A DNA stretch of 38,221 nucleotides from Thiobacillus sp. (GTDB taxonomy: Bacteria > Pseudomonadota > Gammaproteobacteria > Burkholderiales > Thiobacillaceae), in NCBI GenBank assembly GCA_030692355.1, contig JAUYCF010000007.1, positions 1 through 38,221 on the forward strand. The letters are read 5' to 3'. The translations under genes and the position numbers were made by a program. The notes under the pieces are model-generated. The model had not been told where the DNA came from. It did not search any database and saw nothing but the letters and a program-made list of their open reading frames with translations. Of this stretch, positions 7,975 through 17,479 are shown in pieces (the first letter of the stretch is position 1; every line of letters starts with the position of its first letter).

Positions 7975-10230
7975 ATGATTGCCCAGGAACTCGAAGTCAC
8001 GCTGCACATGGCCTTCATGGATGCCCGGCAGAAGCGCCACGAATTCATTTCGGTGGAGCATCTGCTGATGGCGATGCTGGACAATCCGTCCGCGGTTGAG
8101 GTGTTGCGCGCCTGTGGCGCCAATATCGAGGCCATGCGCGAACAGCTTGGCGCCTTTATCGAGGAACACACCCCCAAGGTGGTGGGCGAGAGCGAGGTCG
8201 ATACCCAGCCCACGCTCGGTTTCCAGCGCGTGATCCAGCGTGCCATCCTGCATGTGCAGTCGTCCGGCAAGAAGGAAGTGACCGGCGCCAACGTGCTGGT
8301 GGCGGTGTTCGGCGAGAAGGACTCGCACGCGGTGTATTTCCTGACCCAGCAGGGGGTGACGCGGCTCGACATCGTCAACTTCATCTCCCACGGCATCACC
8401 AAGACCCCGCAGGGCGAACCGCTGCCGCGCGCGGATGAGCCTTCCGAAACCAGTTCCGAGGCGCCTGCTGCTTCGCCGCTCGACAGCTTTGCGCAGAACC
8501 TGAACACGCAGGCGCTGGCCGGCAGGATCGACCCGTTGATCGGACGCGACCAGGAACTCGTGCGCGTGATCCAGACCCTGTGCCGCCGGCGCAAGAACAA
8601 TCCCCTGCTTGTGGGCGAGGCCGGCGTGGGCAAGACCGCCATTGCCGAAGGCCTGGCGCGCCGTATTGTTGAAGGCTCGGTGCCCGACATCCTGGCGCAA
8701 AGCACGGTGTATGCGCTGGACATGGGCGCCCTGCTTGCCGGCACCAAATACCGCGGCGATTTCGAGCAGCGCCTGAAGGGCGTGCTGAAGCAGTTGACCG
8801 AAAATCCCAGGGCAATCCTGTTCATCGACGAAATCCACACCCTGGTCGGCGCCGGAGCGGCGTCCGGCGGCACGCTCGATGCGTCCAACCTGCTGAAGCC
8901 GGCGTTGTCGTCGGGCAACCTGCGCTGCATCGGCGCCACCACGTACACCGAATATCGCGGCATTTTCGAGAAAGATCACGCCTTGTCGCGGCGTTTCCAG
9001 AAAATCGACGTGCCCGAGCCCTCGGTTGACGAAACCGTGGCCATCCTGCGCGGCCTGAAATCGCGGTTCGAAGATCATCATGGCGTCAAATACACGGCGG
9101 CCGCGCTGACCACGGCGGCACAACTGTCGGCACGCTATATCAACGACCGCCATCTGCCGGACAAGGCGATCGATGTGATCGACGAGGCGGGCGCAGCACA
9201 GCGCATCCTGCCGAAGTCCAAGCAAAAGCGGACGATCACCCCGCGCGAGATCGAGGACATCATCGCCAGGATTGCGCGGATACCCCCCAAGACCGTGTCG
9301 TCCGACGACAAGAGCTCGCTGAAGACGCTGGACCGCGATCTGAAGGCGGTGGTGTTCGGCCAGGATGTCGCCATCGATGCGCTGGCCACCGCGATCAAGA
9401 TGTCGCGCAGCGGCCTTGGCAATCCGCAGAAACCGATCGGCAACTTCCTGTTCTCCGGCCCCACCGGGGTCGGCAAGACCGAGGTCGCTCGCCAGTTGGC
9501 CTATGTGCTGGGGGTCGAGCTGATCCGCTTCGACATGTCGGAATACATGGAGCGCCATGCGGTGTCGCGGCTGATCGGCGCGCCTCCCGGCTATGTCGGA
9601 TTCGATCAGGGCGGGCTGCTGACGGAGTCTATCAACAAACATCCATATGCTATTGTTTTGCTTGATGAAATAGAAAAAGCCCATCCGGACATTTTCAATG
9701 TGCTGTTGCAGGTGATGGACCACGGCACGCTGACCGATGCGAACGGGCGCAAGGCCGACTTCCGCAACGTGGTGCTCATCATGACGACCAATGCCGGGGC
9801 GGAAATGCTCAACAAGGCGAGCATCGGCTTTTCCAACTCGCGCGAAAGCGGCGACGAAATGGGCGAAATCAAACGCATGTTCACCCCGGAATTCCGTAAC
9901 CGCCTCGACGCGATCATTCCGTTTGCCTCGCTTTCCGAGCCGGTCATCCTGCAGGTGGTGGACAAGTTCCTGATGCAGCTGGAAGAACAGTTGCACGAGA
10001 AGAAGGTCGAGGCGGTATTTACCGATGCGCTGAAGGCCCACCTCGCCAAGCATGGTTTCGACCCGCTGATGGGCGCGCGCCCGATGGCGCGCCTGATCCA
10101 GGACACGATTCGCAAGGCGCTGGCCGACGAGCTGCTGTTCGGCAAGCTGGCGCATGGCGGGCGGGTGACCATCGATATCGACGCCAGCGACAAGGTCTGC
10201 CTGGAGTTCGAGGAGGCGGTTCCAGCGTAA
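7975..10230 (+). CDS. clpA: ATP-dependent Clp protease ATP-binding subunit ClpA
   Basis: 751 residues, full length for ClpA. An N-domain with the ClpN repeat (1-145, [19 protein letters not shown]) is followed by AAA-1 with Walker A GEAGVGKT (214-221) and AAA-2 with Walker A GPTGVGKT (495-502) and Walker B VLLDE (561-565). There is no coiled-coil M-domain, which separates it from ClpB. ClpA unfolds substrates and feeds them to ClpP, whose gene is not in this window. GGAGG lies just upstream, inside clpS. One oddity: codons 552-568 around Walker B use A/T-ending codons (14 of 17) inside an otherwise GC-rich gene. Confidence 0.96.
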   Translation: MIAQELEVTLHMAFMDARQKRHEFISVEHLLMAMLDNPSAVEVLRACGANIEAMREQLGAFIEEHTPKVVGESEVDTQPTLGFQRVIQRAILHVQSSGKKEVTGANVLVAVFGEKDSHAVYFLTQQGVTRLDIVNFISHGITKTPQGEPLPRADEPSETSSEAPAASPLDSFAQNLNTQALAGRIDPLIGRDQELVRVIQTLCRRRKNNPLLVGEAGVGKTAIAEGLARRIVEGSVPDILAQSTVYALDMGALLAGTKYRGDFEQRLKGVLKQLTENPRAILFIDEIHTLVGAGAASGGTLDASNLLKPALSSGNLRCIGATTYTEYRGIFEKDHALSRRFQKIDVPEPSVDETVAILRGLKSRFEDHHGVKYTAAALTTAAQLSARYINDRHLPDKAIDVIDEAGAAQRILPKSKQKRTITPREIEDIIARIARIPPKTVSSDDKSSLKTLDRDLKAVVFGQDVAIDALATAIKMSRSGLGNPQKPIGNFLFSGPTGVGKTEVARQLAYVLGVELIRFDMSEYMERHAVSRLIGAPPGYVGFDQGGLLTESINKHPYAIVLLDEIEKAHPDIFNVLLQVMDHGTLTDANGRKADFRNVVLIMTTNAGAEMLNKASIGFSNSRESGDEMGEIKRMFTPEFRNRLDAIIPFASLSEPVILQVVDKFLMQLEEQLHEKKVEAVFTDALKAHLAKHGFDPLMGARPMARLIQDTIRKALADELLFGKLAHGGRVTIDIDASDKVCLEFEEAVPA

Positions 10231-10388
10231 AGCCGTAAAGATTTTGCATGCGTGGCCGTAAAACGGGTACGGCGACAGGTACGTATTCAGCCGTTACCAG
10301 GGATGTTTCCGGCTTCATGCCCATGTAAGTCAGGAAGCACGGGGAATACAACGCCTGTTGCACATTCGTCTAGACGGAAGGAACAAGC

Positions 10389-10955
10389 ATGAACCCCAAC
10401 AACCACGCATCGCGTATCGCCATTGTCGCGCTGATCAGCCTGTTGCCAGTCTGCGCGCTTTCGGCCGAAACGGGACACGATCAGGCTGCCTCTGAAAACT
10501 CCGCTGCTTCTGGCGAGGACCTGGCGGCGATTGGCGAGCGCATCCGCCAGACCGGGGAGAAGATGCGCGAGGATATCAAGAACGCGCGCGCGCGCCTGGA
10601 AGCCAACAAGGCCATTCAGGAAGCGGAGCACAAGCGGGAAGCGGAGCGGGCGCGTCAGCTGGCCATGAAGGAAGCAGCTGAGCAGGCTTCGATCAAGGAA
10701 CTCAAGCAACGTCAGGCCAGGGAAGCCGCCCAACTGCAAGCCAGCCAGCGGGCTGAGCGTGAACGCCAGGCGGCTCTGGCAGCGCAGCGCGTCCGGGACG
10801 AAGAAGCGGCCAGGGAGAGAGCGGCCATGGCGCTGATGGAAGCCCGAAAATCATCCGATGTAAAAGCTTTTGCCGACGATGGCAAAAAGGAAAGGGCGGC
10901 CCGCGCGTTGCTGGAGGCCCGTCAATCGGCTGGTCCGAAAGCGATGGCTGACTGA
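10389..10955 (+). CDS. Secreted/periplasmic coiled-coil protein, unknown function
   Basis: 188 residues with an N-terminal signal peptide (ASRIAIVALISLLPVCALSA, likely cut after ALSA). The rest is a long Ala/Glu/Arg/Lys-rich helix (about 45-150) of coiled-coil type. At the C-terminus two near-repeats follow each other: RAAMALMEARKSSDVKAFAD and RAARALLEARQSAGPKAMAD. AAGGA lies 7 nt upstream of the ATG and a 10-bp palindrome, CGTCTAGACG, just before that. No enzymatic motif; a structural or envelope-associated role is inferred from the composition only. Confidence 0.65.
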   Translation: MNPNNHASRIAIVALISLLPVCALSAETGHDQAASENSAASGEDLAAIGERIRQTGEKMREDIKNARARLEANKAIQEAEHKREAERARQLAMKEAAEQASIKELKQRQAREAAQLQASQRAERERQAALAAQRVRDEEAARERAAMALMEARKSSDVKAFADDGKKERAARALLEARQSAGPKAMAD

Positions 10956-10990
10956 AGTCTCTGAGTTGCTTGCGTCCGCAGGCGCGGATA

Positions 10991-11018
10991 AAACAAAAGC
11001 GGCGCCGGAAGGCGCCGC
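10991..11018 (-). terminator. Rho-independent terminator reading on the minus strand
   Basis: A perfect 8-bp GC stem (GCGGCGCC at 10999-11006, GGCGCCGC at 11011-11018) with a 4-nt loop. On the minus strand the stem is followed by TTTTGTTT. On the + strand only A residues follow, so it should stop transcription coming from the right. No minus-strand gene is visible to its right. Confidence 0.6.
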
Positions 11019-11181
11019 GAAAAAATCCGGTATGGCAGGAGGAGGAGCGCCTGGGGATTGACCCCAATACCGGGAAATCTACACACGCTGTATTGGCTAA
11101 AATAACGGCTTGTGTAAGTCGGTGTTGCATTCAGCCTTCAGTGTTGAAAGTAATAACAGTATCAATCCATTTTCTTTAACC

Positions 11182-11295
11182 CGGATTGTTCATTAGACGA
11201 TTTATGGCGCGTAGGGTGCACTCCGTGCACCTTCGGGCGTCAATCGGTGCACAGAGTGCACCCTACCCAAGCATCTCGCCCTAATGAACAACCCG
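11182..11295. repeat. Nested inverted-repeat element (MITE/REP-like)
   Basis: 114 bp in a gene-free stretch. Outer 15-bp arms (CGGATTGTTCATTAG at 11182-11196; complement at 11281-11295) match at 14 of 15 positions. Inner 21-bp arms (11211-11231 and 11246-11266, beginning GTAGGGTGCAC) match at 20 of 21. Each inner arm contains its own GGTGCAC/GTGCACC palindrome. There is no ORF inside. The structure is that of a non-autonomous mobile or REP-type element. Confidence 0.75.
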
Positions 11296-11337
11296 TGTTT
11301 AATGGAATATGGCTGCGAGCGCTGAATATATTGGCTT

Positions 11338-11369
11338 TTGCTCAAATGACCGCTTGCTCAAATGACCGC
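11338..11369. repeat. 16-bp tandem duplication
   Basis: TTGCTCAAATGACCGC occurs twice in direct succession (11338-11353 and 11354-11369), identical. It lies between the nested palindrome and the terminator-like hairpin; no role is evident. Confidence 0.7.
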
Positions 11370-11377
11370 TCGCCAAC

Positions 11378-11405
11378 CCCATGCCCGGAATCGTCCGGGC
11401 ATGGG
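11378..11405 (+). terminator. Strong hairpin, probable terminator
   Basis: A perfect 12-bp stem (CCCATGCCCGGA, loop ATCG, TCCGGGCATGGG) followed by TGATTTCTCATTTTT. The T-rich stretch is interrupted, so it is a good but not ideal rho-independent terminator. It lies 96 bp upstream of the EpsD-like gene and would insulate the polysaccharide operon. Confidence 0.55.
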
Positions 11406-11501
11406 TGATTTCTCATTTTTCGTGAATTCGCGGCTCAAACGTGCTTGCCGAGTCCGGCAGAATCCCGCACCATACGACCACATTTTGCAATGAGAGTATT
11501 C

Positions 11502-12371
11502 ATGAAATCCAAGCATGCGTCGTTTATCGCCTTGGCCATCCTGGCTGTGCTGGCGTCGGGCTGTGAAAAGCCTGCCACTGCTGTAAAAAACGAGGCGGTG
11601 GCAACGGTGGACGGCGACAAGATCGGCGAAGCCGAATTGAACCTGGCGCTTTCCGGCCTGGGTGCGCTGAGCGAGGCCCAGGCCGCCGATGCCAAAATCA
11701 GGCTATTGCAGGCCTTGGTCGATCAGCGTCTGGTGGCGCAGGCTGCCAAAAACGCCGGGCTGCACAAGGACCCCGCGGTGGCGATCGCGATGGAGCAGGC
11801 CAGCCGCCAGGTGTTGGCGGAAGCCTATGCGGAGCGCAGCTTCAAGGATGTCGCGAACCCTTCGGAAACCGAAATCGCCGAGTATTACAATCAACATCCC
11901 GAGCTTTTTTCCCAGCGGCGGATCTACCGCATCCAGGAACTCGATCTGACACTTGATCCGTCGCGCATGGCTGAGGTCGAGGCCAAACTCAAGAGCGCTC
12001 ATTCCATGGGCGACTTCGTCAACTGGCTCAAGGAACAGGGTATCGAGGGCAAGACCGCCGTGGCCGTCAAGCCGGCCGAACAGATTCCGGCGCCCCTGCT
12101 GGACCGCTTCAGCCAGATGAAGGACGGTCAGGTGACGATTTTGCCGGGTCGCCCCGGGCATGTGCTGGTCCAGCAGCTGCAGGAAAGCCAGTTGCAGCCT
12201 GCTTCGCTGGAACAGGCGAAAAACGCCATCGAGCAGGCCCTGATGATCCGGAAACGCAAGGGAATGATGGAAGCGGACCTGAAGAAGCTGCGCGAAGCGG
12301 CCAGGATCGAATACACAAGCGGCTATGCGCCGGCTGCCGAAGCAAACACCGTCGAAAAATCTGCCAACTGA
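11502..12371 (+). CDS. epsD: EpsD-family peptidyl-prolyl cis-trans isomerase lipoprotein
   Basis: 289 residues. A lipoprotein signal ([14 protein letters not shown]) with the lipidated cysteine in ASGC is followed by a SurA/PrsA-like N-terminal helical region ([15 protein letters not shown]...[15 protein letters not shown]) and a parvulin-type segment around [27 protein letters not shown]. EpsD-family isomerases accompany exopolysaccharide export loci and are thought to assist folding of envelope proteins; catalysis cannot be verified from sequence. The ATG at 11502 follows GAGAG at 5-6 nt; ATG 11490 is an alternative. It is 8 bp upstream of rfbB, so it probably starts this operon. The usual eps export and transferase genes are not adjacent. 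Confidence 0.8.
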   Translation: MKSKHASFIALAILAVLASGCEKPATAVKNEAVATVDGDKIGEAELNLALSGLGALSEAQAADAKIRLLQALVDQRLVAQAAKNAGLHKDPAVAIAMEQASRQVLAEAYAERSFKDVANPSETEIAEYYNQHPELFSQRRIYRIQELDLTLDPSRMAEVEAKLKSAHSMGDFVNWLKEQGIEGKTAVAVKPAEQIPAPLLDRFSQMKDGQVTILPGRPGHVLVQQLQESQLQPASLEQAKNAIEQALMIRKRKGMMEADLKKLREAARIEYTSGYAPAAEANTVEKSAN

Positions 12372-12379
12372 GCGCGCAA

Positions 12380-13441
12380 ATGATACTCGTGACCGGAGGT
12401 GCCGGTTTTATCGGCGCCAATTTCATTCTGGACTGGCTGGCGGCGAGCGACGAAGCCGTCGTCAACCTCGACAAGCTGACGTATGCGGGCAACCTCGAGA
12501 ACCTGCGATCGTTGCAGGGCGACGCCCGGCATGTTTTCGTGCGGGGCGACATCGGCGACCGCGCAACGGTCGATGCATTGCTGCAGCAGTACCGCCCCCG
12601 CGCGGTGATCAACTTCGCGGCGGAAAGCCACGTCGATCGTTCCATCCACGGTCCCGCCGAGTTCGTCCAGACCAATGTGGTGGGCACGTTCAATCTGCTG
12701 GAATCGGTGCGCGCGCATTGGTCGCAGCTGCCGGCGGACGGGCAGACGGCGTTCCGCTTCCTGCACGTGTCGACCGACGAGGTGTACGGCTCGCTCGGCC
12801 CCGCCGATCCGGCGTTTTCTGAAACCACGCCGTATGCGCCGAACAGCCCGTATTCGGCATCGAAGGCCGCGTCGGACCATCTGGTGCGCGCCTATCATCA
12901 CACTTACGGCCTGCCGGTGCTGACCACCAACTGCTCGAACAACTACGGTCCGCTGCAGTTTCCGGAAAAGCTCGTCCCGCTGGTGATCCACAACGCGCTG
13001 GCGGGCAAGCCGCTGCCGATCTACGGCGATGGCAGCAATGTCCGCGACTGGCTGTACGTCGGCGATCATTGCAGCGCGATCCGGCGGGTGCTTGAGGCCG
13101 GCCGGGTGGGGGAGACCTATAACATCGGCGGCTGCAACGAAAAAACCAATCTCGAGGTGGTGAAGACGCTGTGCGCCATCCTCGACGAACTGCATCCCGG
13201 CTCACCGGTCACTCCGCACGCCAGCCTGATGACCTTCGTCAAGGACCGGCCTGGCCATGACCTGCGCTATGCGATCGATGCCCGCAAGATCGAGCGCGAA
13301 CTCGGCTGGACGCCCGCGGAGACCTTCGAGAGCGGGATCCGCAAGACGGTGGCCTGGTACCTGGCCAACCAGGGCTGGGTGGATCACGTGACCAGCGGCG
13401 AATACCGCAACTGGGTTTCCGAAAACTACGCAGAACGCTAG
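12380..13441 (+). CDS. rfbB: dTDP-glucose 4,6-dehydratase
   Basis: 353 residues, standard for RmlB. Short-chain dehydrogenase fold with the NAD motif TGGAGFIG near the N-terminus, STDEVYG with the catalytic Thr-Asp-Glu, YSASKAASD with the Tyr-x3-Lys pair, and the family signature [19 protein letters not shown]. It converts dTDP-glucose to dTDP-4-keto-6-deoxyglucose, the second step of dTDP-L-rhamnose synthesis. It is 8 bp downstream of the EpsD-like gene and 2 bp upstream of rfbA, within one operon. Confidence 0.97.
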   Translation: MILVTGGAGFIGANFILDWLAASDEAVVNLDKLTYAGNLENLRSLQGDARHVFVRGDIGDRATVDALLQQYRPRAVINFAAESHVDRSIHGPAEFVQTNVVGTFNLLESVRAHWSQLPADGQTAFRFLHVSTDEVYGSLGPADPAFSETTPYAPNSPYSASKAASDHLVRAYHHTYGLPVLTTNCSNNYGPLQFPEKLVPLVIHNALAGKPLPIYGDGSNVRDWLYVGDHCSAIRRVLEAGRVGETYNIGGCNEKTNLEVVKTLCAILDELHPGSPVTPHASLMTFVKDRPGHDLRYAIDARKIERELGWTPAETFESGIRKTVAWYLANQGWVDHVTSGEYRNWVSENYAER

Positions 13442-13443
13442 AC

Positions 13444-14328
13444 ATGACCACACGCAAGGGCATCATCCTGGCCGGCGGTTCCGGCACCCGGCTCTATCCC
13501 ATCACCCAGGTCGTCTCCAAGCAGCTGCTGCCGGTGTACGACAAGCCCATGGTGTATTACCCGCTGACCACGCTGATGCTGGCGGGGATTCGCGACATTC
13601 TTCTGATTTCCACCCCGCAGGACACGCCGCGTTTTGAGCAGCTGCTGGGCGACGGCGCGCAGTGGGGGCTCAACATCCAGTACGCGGTGCAGGCCGCGCC
13701 CGAAGGACTGGCGCAGGCTTTCCTCATCGGCAGCGATTTCATCGGCAATGACCCCTGCGCGCTGGTGCTGGGCGACAACATTTTCTACGGCCACGATCTG
13801 AGCCAGGACATGCAGGCGGCCGGGCAGCGCACGCACGGCGCCACCGTGTTCGCCTATCCGGTGACCGATCCAGAGCGTTACGGCGTGGTTGAATTCGACG
13901 CCGCCGGGCGCGCGGTCAGCCTGGAGGAAAAGCCCGCCAAGCCCAAATCGCGCTATGCCGTCACCGGCCTGTATTTTTATGACAACCGGGTGATCGACGT
14001 TGCACGCGCACTCAAGCCGTCGCCGCGCGGCGAACTGGAAATTACCGACGTCAACCGCCAGTACCTCGACTGGGGCGAACTCGACGTGCAGGTGATGGGG
14101 CGCGGCCAGGCCTGGCTCGACACCGGCACCCACGATTCGTTGATCGAGGCGGCGCTCTACATCCAGACGATCGAGAAGCGCCAGGGCCTGAAGATTGCCT
14201 GTCCGGAGGAAATCGCCTACCGCCAGGGCTTCATCGACGCCGCCCAACTGGAGGCGCTGGCGCAGCCGCTGCTGAAAAACGGCTACGGGCGCTATCTGAT
14301 CGACGTGCTGAACGACCGGGTGTTCTGA
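13444..14328 (+). CDS. rfbA: Glucose-1-phosphate thymidylyltransferase
   Basis: 294 residues, standard for RmlA. The nucleotidyltransferase motif [12 protein letters not shown] lies close to the start, followed by [16 protein letters not shown] and [28 protein letters not shown] and [10 protein letters not shown]. It makes dTDP-glucose from dTTP and glucose-1-phosphate, the first step of the rhamnose pathway, and is usually feedback-inhibited by dTDP-rhamnose. Its TGA shares one base with the rfbC start (TGATG), so translation is coupled. Confidence 0.97.
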   Translation: MTTRKGIILAGGSGTRLYPITQVVSKQLLPVYDKPMVYYPLTTLMLAGIRDILLISTPQDTPRFEQLLGDGAQWGLNIQYAVQAAPEGLAQAFLIGSDFIGNDPCALVLGDNIFYGHDLSQDMQAAGQRTHGATVFAYPVTDPERYGVVEFDAAGRAVSLEEKPAKPKSRYAVTGLYFYDNRVIDVARALKPSPRGELEITDVNRQYLDWGELDVQVMGRGQAWLDTGTHDSLIEAALYIQTIEKRQGLKIACPEEIAYRQGFIDAAQLEALAQPLLKNGYGRYLIDVLNDRVF

Positions 14329-14870
14329 TGCAGGTGATCGCCACCCAGCATCCCGAGGTGCTGCTGTTGCGTCCCAAGGTATTCGGCGACGCACGCGGCT
14401 TCTTTTTCGAGAGCTACAACCGCCAGGTTTTTGCAAGCCTTGGTATCAATGCCGAGTTCGTGCAGGACAACCACTCGCGCTCCGCACAAGGCGTGCTGCG
14501 CGGCCTGCATTATCAGATCAGCCAGCCGCAGGGCAAGCTGGTGCGCGTGGTGGAGGGCGAGGTGTTCGATGTGGCGGTCGATCTGCGCCGCGGCTCGCCG
14601 CATTTCGGCTGCGTCGCCAGTTTCCGCCTGTCGGCCGAGACGCACGACATGGCGTGGATTCCGCCGGGATTCGCGCATGGATTTCAGGTGCTGTCCGGGC
14701 ACGCCGAGTTTCTCTACAAGACCACCGATTATTACGCGCCCGAGTTCGAGCGCTGCCTGCTTTGGAACGATCCGGCGCTCGGCATCGACTGGCCGCTGGA
14801 CGGCGCGCCGCTCTTGTCCGTCAAGGACCAGGCCGGCCTGCCGCTCGCCGAATGCGAGGTGTTCGCGTGA
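14328..14870 (+). CDS. rfbC: dTDP-4-dehydrorhamnose 3,5-epimerase
   Basis: 180 residues, typical RmlC cupin. Signatures are FFFESYN, FVQDNHSRSAQGVLRGLHYQ with the catalytic histidine, GKLVRVVEGEVFDVAVDLR, WIPPGFAHGFQVLS, and YKTTDYYAPEFER with the catalytic tyrosine region. It epimerises C3 and C5 of the keto-sugar, the third step. It overlaps both neighbours: 1 nt with rfbA and 4 nt with rfbD. Confidence 0.97.
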   Translation: MQVIATQHPEVLLLRPKVFGDARGFFFESYNRQVFASLGINAEFVQDNHSRSAQGVLRGLHYQISQPQGKLVRVVEGEVFDVAVDLRRGSPHFGCVASFRLSAETHDMAWIPPGFAHGFQVLSGHAEFLYKTTDYYAPEFERCLLWNDPALGIDWPLDGAPLLSVKDQAGLPLAECEVFA

Positions 14871-15757
14871 GGATCCTGCTCACCGGTGTCAACGGTCAGG
14901 TGGGCTGGGAGTTGCAGCGCACGCTGGCGCCGCTGGGCGAAGTGGTCGCGGCAGACCGCAGCCGCATCGACCTCGCCGACACCGCTGCCATCCGCCGCGC
15001 GGTGGACGCGATTGCGCCAGACCTGATCGTCAATCCGGCCGCCTACACCGCGGTCGATAAGGCCGAGACCGAACCTGCGTTGGCGCACGCCATCAACGCG
15101 GCTGCACCGGGCGAACTGGCGCTGGCCGCGGCAATACGCGGGATTCCGCTGGTGCATTTCTCCACCGACTACGTGTTCGACGGGCGCAAACCCACACCCT
15201 ATACGGAAGCCGACGCGCCGAATCCGCTGGGCGTGTATGGCGTCACCAAGCTGGCAGGTGAGCAGGCGGTTGCGCGCGCCGGCGCGCCGCACCTGATCCT
15301 GCGCGCCAGCTGGGTCTATGGCCTGCGCGGCCGCAATTTCCTGCTGACCATGCAGCGGCTGCTGCGTGAGCGCGAAACGCTTGCGGTGGTCAACGACCAG
15401 TTTGGCGCGCCGACCTGGTCGCGGCTGATCGCCGAGGCAACGGCTTTGGTGATTGCGCGCTGGCTGGATCGGCCCGAGCAAACGGAAACGTCCGGGATCT
15501 ATCATCTGAGCTGCGGCGGGTGCACCAGCTGGCATGGCTTCACCGCGGCGATCCGGGCGCACCTGGCCGAATCGGACGCGAAACTGGCCCGCCTCACGGC
15601 GATCCCGACCTCCGGCTATCCCACGCCCGCGGCGCGCCCGGCCAACTCGCAGCTGGACTGCGACAAGCTGGCGGCGACCTTCGGCGTGCGGCTGCCCGAC
15701 TGGGAAACCGCGTTGGCCCTGTGTCTGGAACAGGATTTGCCGCATTCAACGAAATAA
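14867..15757 (+). CDS. rfbD: dTDP-4-dehydrorhamnose reductase
   Basis: 296 residues from a GTG start that overlaps the rfbC stop by four bases (GTGA). The open frame continues upstream but over rfbC; the family N-terminus (RILLTGVNGQVGWELQR) fixes GTG 14867. Motifs: TGVNGQVG cofactor loop, NPAAYTAVDKAE, FSTDYVFDG, and YGVTKLAGE with the Tyr-x3-Lys pair. It uses NAD(P)H to make dTDP-L-rhamnose, the last step. The gene order rfbB-A-C-D differs from the common E. coli order B-D-A-C. Confidence 0.96.
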   Translation: MRILLTGVNGQVGWELQRTLAPLGEVVAADRSRIDLADTAAIRRAVDAIAPDLIVNPAAYTAVDKAETEPALAHAINAAAPGELALAAAIRGIPLVHFSTDYVFDGRKPTPYTEADAPNPLGVYGVTKLAGEQAVARAGAPHLILRASWVYGLRGRNFLLTMQRLLRERETLAVVNDQFGAPTWSRLIAEATALVIARWLDRPEQTETSGIYHLSCGGCTSWHGFTAAIRAHLAESDAKLARLTAIPTSGYPTPAARPANSQLDCDKLAATFGVRLPDWETALALCLEQDLPHSTK

Positions 15758-15776
15758 CCATTCAAGAGCGCACGAC

Positions 15777-17198
15777 ATGACCACCATTCACCCCGTGATT
15801 CTTTCCGGCGGCTCGGGCACCCGCCTGTGGCCCTTGTCGCGCGCGGCCTTGCCCAAGCAGCTGCTGCCGCTTGCCAGCGACCACAGCCTGCTGCAGGACA
15901 CTGTCAGCCGCCTGGCAGACATGCCGGAAATGACCGCACCGCTGATGGTGTGCAACGTCGAGCACCGCTTCATGATCGCCGAGCAGATGCGCCAGATCGA
16001 CACCCAGCCGCATGCCATCGTGCTGGAGCCGGTGGGCCGCAACACCGCGCCGGCGATTGCCGTGGCCGCGCTGATGTTGTCGCGCGACGATCCCGATGCG
16101 CTGATGCTGGTGCTGCCCGCCGATCATCTGATCGGCGACGTGGCGGCGTTCCATGCGGCCATTCTCACTGCGGCGCAGGCGGCGCAGAACGGCCACCTCG
16201 CTACTTTCGGCATCGTCGCCGCCACGCCGGAAACCGGCTACGGCTACATCAAGAAAGGCGCGCCGCTGGCGGATACCGCAGGGGCACATCAAGTTGCGGC
16301 ATTTGTCGAGAAACCCGACCTTGCCACCGCGCAGAAGTATGTCGGCTCCGGCGATTATTTCTGGAACAGCGGCATGTTCTTGTTCCGTGCGGCGGATTTT
16401 CTCGACGAACTGCAGGCCCTGCGTCCCGATATTCTCGACGCCAGCCGCGCCGCGCTCGATGCCGCCACGCCCGATCTCGATTTCGTGCGGCTCGCGCCCG
16501 CCGAGTTCGAGGCCTGCCCTTCGGAGTCCGTCGACTACGCGGTGATGGAGCACACCCGCCGCGCTGTCGTGGTGCCGGCCGACATTGCCTGGAACGACAT
16601 CGGCGCCTGGACCGCGCTGTGGGACGTGGCGGCAAAGGACGGGCAGGGCAACGCCACGCGCGGCGATGTCATGCTGGAAAATGCACAGAACAATTTCGTC
16701 CGCGCCGAAACCCGCATGGTGGCCATGCTGGGTGTGTCGGACCTGGTGGTGGTGGAAACCGCCGACGTGGTGCTGGTAGCGCACAAGGACCAGGTGCAGG
16801 ACGTGAAGAAGCTGGTCGACCGGCTGAAGGCCGAAAAACGCTGCGAGCATCTGGTCCACAAGCAGGTTTACCGCCCGTGGGGCTGGTACGAGGGCATCGA
16901 CGAGGGCGAGCGTTTCCAGGTCAAGCGCATCATAGTCAAGCCGGGCGAGAAGCTCAGCCTGCAGATGCATCATCACCGCGCCGAGCACTGGATCGTGGTG
17001 TCCGGCACCGCCAGCGTCACCTGCGGCGAGGAGGTCATGCTGCTGACCGAGAACCAGTCGACCTACATTCCTCTCGGCACGAAGCACCGGCTGGAAAACC
17101 CCGGCAAGATCGACCTGCACATGATCGAGGTGCAGTCGGGCACCTATCTGGGCGAGGACGATATTGTGCGCTTTGAGGATATCTACCGGCGCAATTGA
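15777..17198 (+). CDS. manC: Mannose-1-phosphate guanylyltransferase/mannose-6-phosphate isomerase
   Basis: 473 residues, the bifunctional (AlgA/ManC-type II) length. The N-terminal nucleotidyltransferase has SGGSGTRLWPLSR and KQLLPL at the start, the GRNTAPAIA and PADHLI loops, FVEKP and NSGMFLF. The C-terminal cupin (from about residue 360) has PWGWYEGIDEGERFQVKRI and QMHHHRAEHW with metal-binding histidines. The first domain makes GDP-mannose from GTP and mannose-1-phosphate; the second interconverts fructose- and mannose-6-phosphate. ATG 15777 is 19 bp after rfbD; the frame is open further upstream, but family alignment supports this start. It ends the sugar-nucleotide operon. The phosphomannomutase step is not encoded here. 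Confidence 0.95.
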   Translation: MTTIHPVILSGGSGTRLWPLSRAALPKQLLPLASDHSLLQDTVSRLADMPEMTAPLMVCNVEHRFMIAEQMRQIDTQPHAIVLEPVGRNTAPAIAVAALMLSRDDPDALMLVLPADHLIGDVAAFHAAILTAAQAAQNGHLATFGIVAATPETGYGYIKKGAPLADTAGAHQVAAFVEKPDLATAQKYVGSGDYFWNSGMFLFRAADFLDELQALRPDILDASRAALDAATPDLDFVRLAPAEFEACPSESVDYAVMEHTRRAVVVPADIAWNDIGAWTALWDVAAKDGQGNATRGDVMLENAQNNFVRAETRMVAMLGVSDLVVVETADVVLVAHKDQVQDVKKLVDRLKAEKRCEHLVHKQVYRPWGWYEGIDEGERFQVKRIIVKPGEKLSLQMHHHRAEHWIVVSGTASVTCGEEVMLLTENQSTYIPLGTKHRLENPGKIDLHMIEVQSGTYLGEDDIVRFEDIYRRN

Positions 17199-17479
17199 GG
17201 CGCCTTCTTCTTCCCATGATCTGTCGTTGCCGGTGTGGCACGGCAATCCAGCGCATTGATCAGGCAGGCTTTCCGGATCGCCGCGCTGCGCCCGATGACC
17301 GCACGTGCTTCGATACGCGTAATTCTGTAAGACAAAAACCTACAAAACAAGTCGGCAATATCCGACTGCGAATACAGTGCTAGTCCACGTTAACTTTGTC
17401 GATGGTCGTCCGATAACGAATTCACCACGCTGACTTAAGTGTGAAATCGAAAAAAAGTTCAACGAAGGAGTACAGGCAA
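17199..17479 (+). promoter_or_regulatory. Upstream region of the flhDC master operon
   Basis: 281 bp without a gene, falling to lower GC toward the flhD start. It contains a small inverted repeat GTCGG/CCGAC (17351-17366) and an earlier TTGCCG/CGGCAA hairpin near 17228. The latter could be the end of the manC transcript but lacks a T-tract. The flhD leader ends with GAAGGAG 9 nt before the ATG. I could not assign a convincing -35/-10 pair or CRP site. Confidence 0.35.

Noticed and set aside
7693-10155. Long antisense open frame opposite clpS/clpA
   Set aside because: Rich in Arg, His and Gln without motifs; a shadow of clpA.
10368-10377. Palindrome CGTCTAGACG upstream of the coiled-coil protein gene
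   Set aside because: Ten-bp palindrome alone is expected by chance; no promoter context to make it an operator.
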